A DNA stretch of 64,000 bases from Apium graveolens (lineage: Eukaryota > Streptophyta > Magnoliopsida > Apiales > Apiaceae), in NCBI RefSeq assembly GCF_009905375.1, contig NW_027420624.1, positions 1 to 64,000 of the forward strand, given 5' to 3'. A program made the position numbers and the translations under genes. Position 1 is the stretch's first letter. Every line of letters starts with the position of its first letter. This document shows, piece after piece, positions 9,915 through 22,084 of the stretch. The notes beneath the pieces were generated by a model. That model was given only the letters and a program-made list of their open reading frames with translations. It searched no databases and was not told where the DNA came from.

Positions 9915-12318
9915 ACCTCCCTTAAGCTAGATTCTTGTAAATGCTTCTAACTTTAATGGCTTTGTAAAAATATCTGATGTTTGTTCTTCACTTCTGCAAT
10001 ACTTAACTTAATTTCTCCATTCTTGATCAAATCACTGATGAAATGATATTTAATTGGAATATGTTTGCTTTTGCCATGAAAAATAGGATATTTACTAAGG
10101 GCAATTGCAGAACTGTTGTCACAATAAATTCCTGGACAATCCTTGAAACTTTGCTTAAGTTCTTGTAATACCCATTTAATCCAAATAGCTTGACAACCAG
10201 CAAGAGCCAATGATATATACTCTGCTTCCATTGTTGAAAGAGCACTACGACTTGTTTCTTTGACATCCATATAGCACCAGATCCAACAAAAAACACATTT
10301 TCTGATGTGCTCTTACTGTCATCATGGTCTTCTGCCCAGTCACTATCGCAAAATCTAACAAGTTTAGGATTGCATACCTTTTGATAATAAATTCATTCTG
10401 AGAGTGTTCCTCGATATATCTTAAAATTCTTTTTCCAGCTTCCCAGTGAGATCTCCTGGGACATTCCATAAACCTGCTAAGTAAATTGACCCCATAAGCA
10501 ATGTCGGGTCTTATAGCAGTAAGATACATTAAGTTTCCCACAAGGCTCCTAAATAATGCGAGATCAATAAGCTCAGAATCATCATTCTTTCTTAATTTCA
10601 AACCAACTGCAACTGGCGTACTTACAAAATTTGCATTTTCCATTTTGAATTTTTTCAACAATTCTTTAGCATAATTTTGCTGAGAGATAAAAAATCCACC
10701 ATTGTTTTGTTTAATCTCCATGCCAAGGAAAAAATGTAGCAACCCCAAATCAGTCATCTCAAATTCTCGTTTCAAGTTTCCTTTAAAGTTATCAATATCT
10801 TTAGCATTGCTTCATGCAATAATCAAATCATCAACATATAAGCTAATAATAAGAACATTATTATTAGCTCTTTCTTTGACATAAAGAGTGTGTTTAAAAG
10901 GACACCTCTAGAAGCCATTCTTCTAGAGATAACCATTGATTCAGCTATACCAAGCTCTCGGAGCTTGTTTTAAACCATAAAGAGATTTCTTTAAGAGACA
11001 AACTTTATTTTCTTCTCCTTTCTTGATGAAACCTGGTGGATGATCTATGTATACTTCCTCTTATAATACACCATTTAAAAATGAAGACTTAACATCCATT
11101 TGGTGAACAATCCAATTATTTTGAGCAGCAAGTGCAATCACTAATCGGATAGTTTCAAGGCGCGCAATAGGAGAAAATACTTCTTGATAATCAACGCCGG
11201 CCTTCTGTTTGTAACCTTTCACCACAAAATGAGCTTTATGTTTTTTAATATTTCCATCAGCATCATATTTAGTTTTAAACAACCATTTGACTCCAATTGA
11301 TTTATTTTCGGGAACTAAATCAACCAATTCCCATGTCTTATTCCATTCAATTGCATCAATTTCTTGTTTCATGGCTTCTCTTCATTTTTCTTCTTTAGCA
11401 GCCTTTTCGAAAGTGACATGATCATTTTCCATAAATAGAGCGAAGCCTGAAAATTCCTCTTCAAGTATTCTTCTTGCCTCACCATATAATTCAGCCAAGC
11501 TTCTGGTTTTGCGAGGTGCTGACTCTAAACTTGATGATGTTTGTGATGAGTGCGGTGAAACTTCATCTTGGACAGGCTATGTCTCTTCTTTTAATGGCTC
11601 CAGTAGATTGTTGTCATATATGACAGTGCTATTTTCTTTTCCACTTTTCCAATCCCATGTTGCTTGTTCATCAAATATTACGTCTCGGCTGATTATTAAT
11701 CTTTTAGACACTGGATTAAACAGCCTATATGCCTTTGGATTCTCACTATAGCCAACAAAAATGCACTTTTCAGATTTATCGTCAAGCTTTCCATGTTTCT
11801 CTTTCGGTATATAAGAATAACATAGGCTTCCAAAATGCTGAAATGAGATACACAGGGCTTATGTCCACTCCATGCCTCTTCTGGGGTTTTTTCTTGTACT
11901 GCTTTAGTAGCAGCACAGTTTAACACATAACATGTTGATGCTGCAGCTTCAGTCCAGAAAAAATAGGGTAAACTTTTTGTCTTAAGCATTCTGCGCACTA
12001 GTTCCATAATAATTCGATTCTTTCTTTCAGCCACCCCATTTTGTTGGGGGCTAAAACTTACTTTCAGCTGATGTTAATACCATTGTCATTCAAAAAAGCT
12101 TCAAATTCCCTACTCAAGTATTCACCACATTGGTCAGAACGTAAGGCCTTCAGTGCTTGACCACTTTGTTTTTCAACAAGAGCTTTGAAATTCTTGAAGA
12201 CTCCAAAAACTTCAAACTTTTGTTTAAAAAAATATATCCATATTTTTCTAGCACAATCATCAATAAATGTGAGAAAATATCTTTTACCTCCAAGAGAATT
12301 TACTCGCATAAACCACAT
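9915..12318 (-). pseudogene. Ty1/copia pol remnant (integrase, RT, RNase H)
   Basis: Read right to left, the integrase core is at 12064-12318 (GGKRYFLTFIDDCARKIWIY, LRSDQCGEYLSREF), with its end at 11696-12034 (MAERKNRIIMELVRRML). RT follows at 11061-11372 (VKWLFKTKYDADGNI, MDVKSSFLNGVL), then YVDDLIIA near 10830. Further RT is at 10245-10775, with RNase H at 9953-10270 (STMEAEYISLALAGCQAIW, CDNSSAIALSKYPIFHGKSK). Stops at 11061, 11695 and elsewhere plus frameshifts break it. Gag, protease and the 5' LTR are missing. Confidence 0.85.
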
Positions 12319-12383
12319 AGATCAGAGTGCACCAGCTCTATAGGTAGAGATCCAAGAGAATTTACTCGCATAGGACCACATAA
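12292..12383. repeat. Short direct duplication at a relic boundary
   Basis: The phrase tccaagagaatttactcgca occurs at about 12289 and again at 12350, each followed by a ccacata phrase. The second copy begins sequence that no longer belongs to the minus-strand integrase. This looks like a repair-associated duplication at the truncation point of the 9658-12318 element. Confidence 0.6.
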
Positions 12384-12447
12384 AGCACTTGTTGTATAAA
12401 TTAGTAAAATCACTTTATGGCTTACGATCGACCCTTGTTCTTAGTAC

Positions 12448-13112
12448 TCAAGGTTGAGCAAGTATTTTAAGATCTTGGGATTTGGAAAATGCCCATATAA
12501 ACATGCCGTCTACACCAAACATGAAGAAGAAGAAACATTAATAATTAGAATTTACGTAGATGACTTGGTAATTACAGGTACGAGCACATTAATCATTAAA
12601 AGGTTTAAAAGATGGATGAATGCAGAGTCTGATATTAGTGACATAAGAAAGCTGGCCTAAATCTGGGTATTGAGGTAAATCATAAGAGTGAGTTTATTGA
12701 GCTGAATCAGGTTTTCTATGCTAGAAAATTACTTCAAAAAGCAAGAATGAACGAGTGCAACACAAAAAAGTACCCAATGGAAATCAAGATGCACCTGAGT
12801 AGAGATAAAAAGTCAAACCAATGAATCTAACTCTATACAAGAGTTTGGTGGGATGATTTAGTACAAGAATTAGCATTGTCGGTAGGTTCACCGAACGTCC
12901 CATGGTATTACATCAAAATGCTATTAATGAGAATTCAGTATTTCACGCATGAAGTAAACACTGATCGCGAGGAAATTGTACTTGTACATATGAGGACGGA
13001 GGAGCGATGTGCAGATGTCTTAACAAAGACAATGTTTCGAATGATCTTTTTAATAAATTGGTTTTCCTATAATGAATCAATTAATGAAAAGATAGGATAT
13101 AGCTTACTCTGA
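12448..13112 (+). pseudogene. Copia RT/RNase H fragment, opposite orientation
   Basis: YTKHEEEETLIIRIYVDDLVI (about 12511-12573) holds the RT catalytic box; SDISDIRKLA ends at a TAA (12660). In other frames EVNHKSEFIELNQVFYARKLL (12670-12735) follows. The RNase H end appears at 12876-13112 with EVNTDREEIVLVHMRTEERCADVLTK. It is the 3' part of a second copia family, on the plus strand, back to back with the preceding minus-strand relic. Confidence 0.75.
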
Positions 13113-14735
13113 TTCCAACTGACGTGGCAAGAAAACATAGGAGAAGTAAGTGTTAAATCACGCAACGACTCTTATACAAGAAATTCTTTAAAACCTTCAA
13201 TCCACAAGTTAAACTTTGAATTCAGAAGGGTTTCTTGAATCCAAAGGAAAGATAAGAGAAAAAACTATCACTGTTTTAGTTTCAATAAAAGATTTTGCAT
13301 ACATTACATTATAAGATTATTCACGTAGGGATAGAAAACATTAAAACAAAAGAAAATAAATCTTAATTAAAATTGAATAATAATTAAAGGTTGCATGATC
13401 ATGCAGTATTTTAGCATATTTTTCTATCATCTAGAATAATTTCTCGTGTAAAATCCCAATTTGACATTATCATGCATCCAACATTGTGATGATGTGATGA
13501 CACATAATCGTGCAGTACTTAGCTTAATCATGCCCTTGTTATTCTGTGTCTCATTTCACTCTCCTTATGCAACAAAAATCCTCCTATATCAATATGACAA
13601 TCAACCAAAATAAATTGGATTGAAGCTTTAGAGGGAACTTGGTGGAATGTTAACACGAATGCAACCACTCACCAAACCGTGAAGAGCCCAAACCTCTGAC
13701 AAAATAATGGCTCTCAAACAAATCATGAAACTACTGGAAATAGATATAACTTTTTCATCTAAAATGGGGACGCCATGAGTTTCCAAAATACTTTATGATT
13801 ATCCGAGACAATGGTTTAATCAGTATTGCAATTTTTTTTAGTTTCAAGGCACATTATAAAATCAAAAGTTTCCCTCCCATCTTTTCTTTGTATTGAAATT
13901 TTCAAAATTTAAAAAAAAAATTAAAAATAGATGCACTATTTCAGCTATTATATATATTTGTTAGTATTAGTTGTTATAATGATGTAAGGCGTTTTCAAGC
14001 TAGGTAAAATGACAAACTGCTATCAAATTTCTAAAGTCAAGTTATGTTGTGAAGTTTTGTGATTGCCTTTTAAGATTTTTAAATTTTTTGTAGTATTTAT
14101 CATATTATTATTTATTAAGAATAAAAACTCTTATGGTTCAAAGAATATTTTTATAACAAAAAAGAACATTTTTGGACAGTTATGTTTTCATAAGTGAAGA
14201 AAATATTTTTAAAATATCTAGTATATGATGAAAGACCAGATCAAAGATCACATATTAAAGTATTGATGCCAAATGACTCACTACAGAATAATATCTACAC
14301 TACTCATATTTAGTTTAGATTTATATACTAACACATAATATATCTAGATTATCTCCTCAATATACCTTTCTTGATTTGTCATAGGTGTTTTTTACGGTTT
14401 TCTAAATGACTGATAAAAATATAGACCAACCATATATTTGTGAATATATAACAAAAATAAAGTACAATATCTAGATTAACTAGAAAATATATTCTTTTGT
14501 AAAATTTAATAACTTTTACTAGTGTAGGGTTTTCATCAATTACATGTTAAAAGAATTCTTTGATTTCTCAAAAAATAAGAAAGATAATCCAAGCAACATA
14601 TATGGTGTATCAAATAATATCTAATATTGGCTATATATCCCCACATCTCTCATTGTTGCATATATCATTTCCTCTGGAATAATTCATCTCGTCTTATTTT
14701 CTCCACAACACAAAATATTGTAGTTAGTTAACAAA
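13113..14735. other. AT-rich intergenic region, no gene seen
   Basis: No ORF, RNA gene or clear element end is visible. The last 100 bases (tctcattgttgcatatatca, then cacaacacaaaatattgtag) precede the first-exon copy at 14736 and would be its promoter and leader. Confidence 0.5.
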
Positions 14736-14870
14736 ATGGATAGACATGCTCAAGGGGAGAGATGCAATGACGGTTCAAACTCTAAAAGAGTGAGGTTTGA
14801 GAATTGCTCAGTTAGAGCAGCTCCCAATTCGGAGGCAAATGGTCCCTGTTTACCAACTGTTGGATGTATG
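14736..14870 (+). pseudogene. First-exon-like fragment of the EAR gene family (copy at 14.7 kb)
   Basis: An ATG opens a frame of about 45 codons (MDRHAQGERCNDGSNSKRV to PCLPTVG) ending at ggatgtatgaatc. The same end, with a possible donor GAT|gtatga, terminates the clearer relatives at 20064 and 21087. The intron sequence resumes after the inserted copia at 19618 as gaatcttcctttttttgttt, matching the relative's gaatcttcctctctttgttt at 21091. Similarity of the coding part to the NEFWRRF exon is weak, so it may be a different first exon of the same locus. Downstream exons are not found. Confidence 0.4.
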
Positions 14871-14874
14871 AATC

Positions 14875-15172
14875 TGATAGAAAAGAATATGAAAATGAAC
14901 AATATAAAAGTGTATTTGATTGATATGGAAAAACCTTATAATTGATACTTCTGCAATATGAGAATATAACTATTACATATAGACTGTCTAACTGATGAGC
15001 TACAAACCAGTACATCTGATCCTAATTTATCTCTCTCTTATTTCATTCCTAAACACACGCAATAACAGCTATGACCAGTTCTGTAATACAACGTTCAATA
15101 AGGAAACGTTGATTTATTTAATAATAAAATCAAATCACCCAAATAACTATGTTTAGATTAATAGGCCCAATA
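14875..15172 (-). repeat. 3' LTR of the 14875-19617 copia
   Basis: 298 bp; on the minus strand it runs from tattgggcctat to cttttctatca. The expected TGTT start has mutated to tatt. The right LTR keeps tgttgggcc. Confidence 0.92.
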
Positions 15173-15187
15173 TGATCCCCCCCTAAT

Positions 15188-16560
15188 CTAAACATTCCCC
15201 AGATTCCTGACTCCCAGCAACTTCTGTATTTTCTCGAACTTTGATATTGCCAACGCCTTAGTTAGTATATCAGCACGTTGTTCATTTATACGAACATGTT
15301 TAATAACAATGAGACCTTTCTCAACGCAGTCACGAATAAAATGATAGCGCAAGTCAATGTGTTTACTACGTCCATGGAACACCGGATTGTAAGCTAAATC
15401 CACAGCAGACCTATTGTCGATGTACAGAGTGACTGGAACATACTTGATACCCATAATGTGACTCAGAACTTATTGCAACCAAATTTCCTGGCAGGGAGCG
15501 GCCGTTGCTGCCATAAATTCAGCCTCGCATGAAGAAAGTGCAACACACCGCTGTTTTTGAGAGACCCATGTAATCAAGTTCTCGTCAAGGTAAAATGACA
15601 TCCCTCCCGTGCTCTTTCGATCATCCACACAACCTGCTATGTCACTGTCAGAGAAACCAGATAGAATATAATTTCCTTGCCCTTTCATATAAATTAATCC
15701 ATACTGCAGTGTTCCTTTCAAATATTGACATATTCTCTTGACAGCATTCATATGCATCTGGGTAGGCCTCTCCTATATCTGCTAACAATTCCTACTGAGT
15801 GAGGCGATGTCAGGCCTCGTATGTACTAATATCTCAGTCCACTTATGTACTCTTAAAAATGCGTAGAGTTCACAGGTTCACCTGTACTATCAGCATGAAG
15901 TTGTATTTTGTACTCCATGGGATATTTCACAGCTTTATATTTAGCCATACCTGCTTTCTTCAGTACCTTCCGTGCATATGTTGACTGTCTTAGTTCAATG
16001 AAATCCTTGTCTTGAGTCACCTCTAAACCCAGATAATAGGACAATTTTCCCATGTTGGACATGTCAAATTCACGACTCATTTCCCCCTTGAATTTGGTAA
16101 TGTGCGACAAGCTTGTTCCAATGACTAATAAATCATCCACGTAAACACCAACAATTATACAATGATCACCATCTTTTTTGTGTAGACTGCGTGCTCATAA
16201 GGGCATTTAATAAAACCAAGCTTCATCAAACATTGATTGAGACGAGAGTACCATGCTCGAGGAGCTTGACGAGACCATATAATGCTTTCAGCAATTTGTA
16301 AACTTTATGCTCTGAACCTTCTTTGATGTAACCTTTTGGTTGTGTAACGTATACTTCCTCCTGTATGACTCCATTCAAGAAGGCAGATTTAATATCAAGA
16401 TGATGAATTTCCCAATCATTTTTCGCTGCCAATGCCAGAAGTAATCGAACTGTTTCAAGTCTAGTTACTGGAGCAAAAACTTCTTCATAGTCAATTCCAT
16501 GGCGTTGAAAATAACCTTTAGCCACGAGGTGGACCTTGTGTTTTAGGTTATTGCTCCATT
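15188..16560 (-). pseudogene. Copia reverse transcriptase and RNase H
   Basis: Order right to left: RT at 16226-16525 ([33 protein letters not shown]). RT continues at 15853-16140 from DDLLVIGTS, the end of the YVDD box. The RT-RNase H link is at 15470-15757 (FSDSDIAGCVDDRKSTGG, SSCEAEFMAATAA). The RNase H end at 15188-15454 includes NRSAVDLAYNPVFHGRSKH and RADILTKALA. At least three frame breaks separate these blocks. Confidence 0.88.
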
Positions 16561-16938
16561 CTGATCTGTCTTCAACTTATAGACCCACTTAAGATCTATG
16601 GCTTTATGTCCCTTAGGAAGATCCACCAGCTGCCAAGTTTTGTTTTTTCAATAGAGTCGATCTCACGATCCATTGCAGCTTTCCAGGCACTATTCTCTAC
16701 TGCTTGTTCAAAATAAATAGGCTCATCAATACCATTAATAGAAGTTCATTTTCATCCAATTCCACCTCTGTTGTGTGTTCATAGATATCATCCAGTAATC
16801 GAAGATGTTGGCGTTGTTCACTACTATCGCTGGACACGCTGGAGGTTTTCTGCGGTCTTCATTTTCAGAGGAGGAACTCGTGAGTGTTGTGTCTGACGTT
16901 GGATGTTGAGCTGTGTTCTTCTTGTAACAACTCAGGCT

Positions 16939-17837
16939 CTAAAAAATCATTTTCCAGTGTAAATTGTGCACCTCTACCCAAATAAGATTCAGATGTATCC
17001 CCCAGTCCCATTCCTTATATTCATCGAAAATAACATCTCTACTAACGTGAATGCTGCCAGTCTTTGGATCATACAATCTAAAAGCCTTTGTCCCTGATTC
17101 TCTGCCAAAATGGACCACCAATTTACTCCTATCATCAAGTATTTAGTGTGTACAGCCGGAATCTTCATATAGGCTATACAACTAAACACCCTAATATAAT
17201 TCACATTTGGTTTCATTCCGAACCAAGTTTCGTGTGGTGTAATGGTTGACATTGCTCGTGTTGGCAGTTTATTTAGAACATAAATGGCATGAGTAACAAC
17301 CTCCCCCTAGTATTGAGTTGGTACATGTCTCTCTTTAAGCATACTCCGGGCCATGGCAACTACGGTACGATTGCGGCGCTCTACTACACCATTTTGTTAT
17401 GGTGTGTAGGGTGTCGTGTAATGTCGTAATATACCATGTTCCTCACAGAAATCATTAAATTCTTTGGAACAAAATTCACCCCCGCGATCGGTCCTCAAAA
17501 CTTGTATGCCATGTTGTGCACCATTCTCAACAAGCATTTTAAATTTCTTAAAAAATTTCAAAGCCTCATCTTTAGTTCTAAGCAGGTAAACCCACATCAT
17601 ACGACTGTAATCGTCAACTAGGAGTATAAAATAATGCTTCCCTCCCGGAGTGGAAGGAGATATAGGACCACACAAATCCAAATGAATTAATTCTAAAGCA
17701 GACTTTGCTGAGAAAAGAGATTGAGTTGGAAATGGCTTACGTGTTTGTTTCGACATAAGACATCCTTCACAGATATCCTTTGGTTGAATAATATTTCTCA
17801 TTCCATGAGCCATCTGATTCCTTGACATCAACTGCAT
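16939..17837 (-). pseudogene. Copia integrase
   Basis: The pre-integrase finger end (CEGCLMSKQTRKPFPTQSLF) and the DDE core (FILLVDDYSRMMWVY, LRTDRGGEFCSKEF) lie in one frame at 17397-17837. A stop follows YTP (17397) where QNGVVER-type residues continue in frame. A later piece at 16939-17252 has ETWFGMKPNVNYIRVFSC and RLYDPKTGSIHVSRDV. Confidence 0.88.
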
Positions 17838-17950
17838 CGCCTTGAAATTTACATGTCCGAATCATTTGTGCCATAACCATATTTCCTCTTCACTCTTCGT
17901 TAACAGACAATAATGCTCTGCTTCTTGAATATGAATCTTATAAAGTCGAT

Positions 17951-18526
17951 TTACAGATCTTTGGACTTGTATAAGCAATCTTCCACACAGCTGTCATAAA
18001 CCCACAAATTTTCCCCATTCATGACTACTCGATTTCCTTCTTCCGATAATTGGCCCAGACTTATGATATTGCTTCGAAGTGTGGGTATATAGTAGACTCC
18101 ATGTAAGACTCTGGTTTCCCCATTCTTGCACATAATCCTGATTGAACCTTTCCCTTCAATTCTCACCAAGGAGTCATCACCAAACTTTACCTCCCCTTTC
18201 ACTATTTTGTCAAGCTTTTCGAACTTCTCTCGACGGCCTGTCATATGATTGCTGGCCCCGTTGTCAAGATACCATATATTGTCATCTCTCTCCTTAAAGG
18301 TATTTGTGGTTTTCACTTCAATAACAACAGTCACATCCTGCTTAACATTATCGCACATAGCCATCAAGAGTGCGGGTTCTTCATCATTTACCTGAGCCAA
18401 GTTTGCCTCTCCTCTTTGTTGTCTATTTTTTCTTACCTTGCGGCACTCGTTTGCAAAGTGACTGTAGGCAGCACAATTAAAACACTTTACTTGGCTCCTG
18501 TTATGAACCATACGATTGTCTCTCAC
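17951..18526 (-). pseudogene. Copia Gag zinc knuckle and aspartic protease
   Basis: The knuckle CFNCAAYSHFANEC (CX2CX4HX4C) begins the block. The protease site WYLDNGASNHMTG replaces the usual DSGAS by DNGAS. Further residues YYIPTLRSNIISLGQLSEEG are typical of copia protease. Protease cleaves the polyprotein. This is the longest open frame left in the element (191 codons). It ends with a stop after SKDL and the pre-integrase part continues in another frame. Confidence 0.88.
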
Positions 18527-18539
18527 GTGATAGTCACCC

Positions 18540-19300
18540 CCACTGCCTTAGGCATCTTTCCCCTGATCTCTTCAGCCATTCTTCTCGTGTGAGAAGAAGT
18601 TTCCCGTCATTACTTCTTCCCTCTTAAACCATTCATCCTCTGTCAACAAGAGTTGCTATTCGTCACTGTTCCTCCGTTTTTTCCATTCAAACGTTCCTAA
18701 TGAGCCTTAAGTGAGCCAATAATCTCCTCTACGGGACATGGTATCCAAATTCCCAAAACTATTCGATTGAAGACACAATTTGAAGGAATTTAGTTGGGAC
18801 AGCCCTTAGTAGCTTTTTAACGACATACTCCTCATCAACTGTTTCCCCTAACGCCCTGATATTTGTAACCAAGGCCGTTTAGTCTCATACAGAAATCATC
18901 TAACTGCTCCGTCGCTTTCATTTTCAGTGACTCGAACTCTTATTTCAGGATTTGAGCTTTAGCTTTTTTCACCTTATCTGCACCCAGACACAGCGTCTTA
19001 ATTTCCCCAAGCCTCCTTGAATGTTTTTTTCTCTGCTATTGTTAACAACATATCTTCTGCGATACCTTGGTAAATAATGGCCAATGCTCGCTTGTCCATC
19101 TTCTCATCTGCTGTAGTCTTCGGATCTTAGGTTATATTGCCTCTCAAAGCCCATGAGCCTGCATAAAAACTTTCATCTTTTTGGCCCAAGGGGTATAATT
19201 TGTTTTTCGATAGCATTGGATAGCTTAGACCAAACGACCCCTCATTGTTCTGTTTGTCTCCATTCGCTGTTAACTTTGGATGCACTTCACAGGTGTTTAA
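18540..19300 (-). pseudogene. Copia Gag N-terminal part, fragmented
   Basis: Starting after the primer site, the minus strand reads ANGDKQNNEGSFGLSYPMLS and then falls into several frames with stops. The usual initiator codon is mutated (gtgcatcc). It is recognisable only by comparison with the other Gag relics in the window (43590-43690, 26657-27250). Confidence 0.6.
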
Positions 19301-19317
19301 TTTGCTCTGATACCAGA

Positions 19318-19617
19318 TCATAGAAAAGAATATGAAAATAAACAAAGCAAAAGTGTATTTGATTACTGATATGGAAAAACCTTACAATTGATACTTCTGC
19401 AATATGAGAATATAACTATTACATATAGATTGTCTAACTGATGAGCTACAAACCAGTACATCTGATCCTAATTTATCTCTCTCTTATTTCATTCCTAAAC
19501 ACACGCAATAACAGCTATGACCAGTTCTGCAATATAACGTTCAATAAGGAAACGTTGATTTATTTAATAATAAAATCAAATCACCCAAATAACTATGTTT
19601 AGATTATAGGCCCAACA
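19318..19617 (-). repeat. 5' LTR of the 14875-19617 copia
   Basis: 300 bp; on the minus strand it runs from tgttgggcctat to cttttctatga, directly followed by the tRNA-Met primer site. It differs from its partner by several point changes and small indels. Confidence 0.92.
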
Positions 19618-19908
19618 GAATCTTCCTTTTTTTGTTTCATTTATTATTATCCAACAAAAGAACCTCTTCTGTTCGATGTAAGAAAAAAGTGTTTGGTGTT
19701 TTTGAGGGACTGTCCTAAAAAAAACTCTAAATATTATATTATGAAATTAATATATGAAATCAGATATTCTACTTGTGCACAATATTTATGCCAGTTATAA
19801 AATCAAAAAAATCAATACTAATGCTTCACATCAAATTTCTATGCATCATAAAACTCACATCCTCTCATTTTCTAGGAAATAAAATTATCATCTACCAAGA
19901 GGTACTCA

Positions 19909-20064
19909 TGGACGGTAAAAACTTTGTTGGGGAGGCTAATTTTGGAGAAGAAAATGGAGGAAGTGGCTCAATAAGGAAGTGGAGAACTCCAAATGAATTT
20001 TGGAGAAGATTTAAGAGTCAAATTATTCGGAACAACCTCCTCAACCTCCCTGTGTACCAGCCCC
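19909..20064 (+). pseudogene. NEFWRRF first-exon copy 1 of the EAR gene family
   Basis: ATG at 19909 opens MDGKNFVGEANFGEENGGSG, then RKWRTPNEFWRRFKSQI. This aligns with exon 1 of the minus-strand gene at 3351 (VGEPKFQAG, REWRSPNEFWRRFTSQI). The frame reaches VYQPLD and a potential donor GAT|gtatga at 20065; without splicing it stops at TGA. I found no exons matching GFLHHFPGRN, DLTLQL or DLELSL downstream. This is a partial gene, or a gene whose other exons differ. Confidence 0.6.
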
Positions 20065-20400
20065 TGGATGTATGAAACTTCTTCCTCTCTTTTGTTTCAG
20101 TTCATATGATTTTTTTGGTAATTATATGTTTATGTCAAAATATACATCTGTTTGTTTATGTCATCTATGAAAAGTATATATTATTTGAATATTTTTTAAA
20201 TTCTAAAAAGAAAGGGAGTTGAACTTTCTTTTTATAATTACAGGAGAATTCATCTTTCAAAGGATTAAAACTACTTTTAGCGTATGGCTACACTAAGTTC
20301 CTCATCTCTTTTGTATGTGGTTTTTGTTACTAACAATAGAGTAGTAGGTGAATACATTATTTCAACCATTTATTCAACTTCTTATGAAGAGGAAGAAATT

Positions 20401-20572
20401 TGTGCATGTCATAGAAAGAAGAATGTTCTAATTGACTTATCCTGCCAGAAAATATGTGCATGTCATAGAAAGAAGAAAGCTCGGATTGACTTACTGTACC
20501 AGGAAAGTGCAGTTCTAATTCCACTAAACAAAAAGTAATAACATGTGCATGTCATAGAAAGAAAGCTCCGAC
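20401..20572 (+). repeat. 54-bp minisatellite-like repeat, three copies
   Basis: Copies start tgtgcatgtcatagaaagaa at 20401, 20455 and 20544. The first two are 54 bp apart; the third is degraded. One frame reads KYVHVIERRK per unit. Each unit is preceded by an acceptor-like tgccag or ttaacaaca, so these could be relic exons. I do not assign a function. Confidence 0.6.
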
Positions 20573-20734
20573 TAATTTTTCAGGCAAGGAAAGTACGGCG
20601 GCTGCAGGATCAACTTCCTAATGGTGTCCCTGTGTACCAGCTTTTTGCTAATAACAATTCAATAATGTTCTTTTAAATAATTTCTATATGAAATCAAATA
20701 TTCCAATTGTATACAATAGTTCTGGCTTATAATA

Positions 20735-21640
20735 AAAAACGACTCTAAATATTATATTATCAAAGTAATATATGAAATCAGATATTCTACTTGTGCTCAA
20801 TATTTATGTCAGTTATAAAATCAAAAGAGTCAATACTAATGCTTCACATCAATTTCTATCCATCATAAAACTCCCATCCTCTCATTTTCTAGGAAATAAA
20901 ATTATCATCTACCAAATAGGTACTCATAGACGGTAGAAATTTGTTGGGGAGGCTAATTTTGGAAAAGGAAATGGAGGAAGTGGCTCAATAAGGAAGTGGA
21001 GAACTCTAAATGAATTTTGGAGAAGATGTAAGAGTCAAATTCTTCTTAACAATCTCCTCAACCTCCCTGTGTACCAGCCCCTGGATGTATGAATCTTCCT
21101 CTCTTTGTTTCACTTTATATGATTGTTTTTGGTAATTATATGTGTGTGTCAAAATATACATCTGTTTGTTTATGTCATCTATGAAAAGTATATATTATTT
21201 GAATATTTTTTAATTTTAAAAAAAAGCGAGGTGAACTTTCTTGTTATAATTACACGAGAATTAATCTTTCAAATGGATTAAAACTACTTTTAGCGGCTAC
21301 ACTAAGTTCCTCATCTCTTTTGTATTTTGGTTTTGTTACTAACAATTGAGTAGTAGGTGAATACATCATTTGAACCATTTATTCAACTTCTTATGAACAG
21401 GAAGAAATATGTGCATGTCATAGAAAGAAGAATGTTCGAATTGACTTATCCTGCCAGAAAATATGTGCATGTCATAGAAAGAAGAAAGCTCCTATTAACT
21501 TATCTTATTCTTACCAGGAAAGTGTCGTTCTTATTTCCACTAAACAGAAAATAACAACATGTGCATGTCATAGAAAGAAAGCAGGGACTGATTTTTGAGG
21601 CAAGGAAAGTGCGGCTCCAGGATCAACTAGATACGAAGAA
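20735..21640 (+). repeat. Tandem duplication, unit 2
   Basis: Second copy of 19722-20650. Its first exon (20930-21085) lost the ATG (atagacggtag instead of atggacggtaa) and has TLNEFWRRCKSQI, so it is the more decayed copy. The 54-bp repeats recur at 21410, 21464 and 21560. The end is near ggatcaactagatacg (21618). Confidence 0.85.
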
Positions 21641-22084
21641 CCAAATTTGGAACTCAAACATTGCTTATGAACCAATTCTTTGGAATTAAATTAAGATCTA
21701 GGTTATCCAAAATAAATAGCTGGATTAATTCTAGTTTGTATTTGACTATAACTTTTATTGAGCTGCTTTCAAGCAATTTCAATTTTATTATTTTTCATTT
21801 TCACAAGATTTTTTAAGGTCAAGAAATTTATTCTCAATTACAGTATGTGAAAATATATTCTACGAAGTTAAAAAAATTAGAGGGAACTGGAAAATAATTA
21901 AATTTAAATTTGAAAAGATACACCTGCTAACAAAAAAAATATTGATATACTTCCTCTCATCCATCATAACTTTTTGATATAATATACTTTTAGACACACC
22001 TTGATGTGCTTTAATTTAAAGCTAAAATAATTCTTTTAATTTTGTTTTCTAAATTAAAATATATATATTATATATTTACATTAG
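21641..22084. other. AT-rich spacer, no gene seen
   Basis: No coding or RNA feature is supported between the tandem duplication and the gypsy LTR. Confidence 0.5.

Larger units (their letters stand above)
14875..19617 (-). mobile_element. Complete but degraded Ty1/copia retrotransposon with 5-bp TSD
   Basis: Two LTRs of about 300 bp bound the element, and gaatc at 14870-14874 and 19618-19622 is its target-site duplication. Beside the right LTR, gctctgataccaga (19304-19317) is, on the minus strand, tctggtatcagagc, a primer site for initiator tRNA-Met. Beside the left LTR, atcccccccctaat is the minus-strand polypurine tract. Internal order is gag, protease, integrase, RT, RNase H. LTR divergence is low (a handful of differences in 300 bp), but the coding part carries many breaks. 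It sits in the intron of a gene-family copy. Confidence 0.93.
19722..20650 (+). repeat. Tandem duplication, unit 1 (EAR-family first exon plus downstream repeats)
   Basis: This ~0.93-kb segment recurs from about 20735 at an offset of 1018 bp. It includes the NEFWRRF first exon, an AT-rich intron-like part, and three copies of tgtgcatgtcatagaaagaa (20401, 20455, 20544). Confidence 0.85.

Noticed and set aside
20284..20538. 84-codon frame with CACHRKK repeats as a cysteine-rich peptide gene
   Set aside because: The repeats are a 54-bp nucleotide repeat read out of frame with the best relic-exon reading, and the frame is broken in the second tandem copy.
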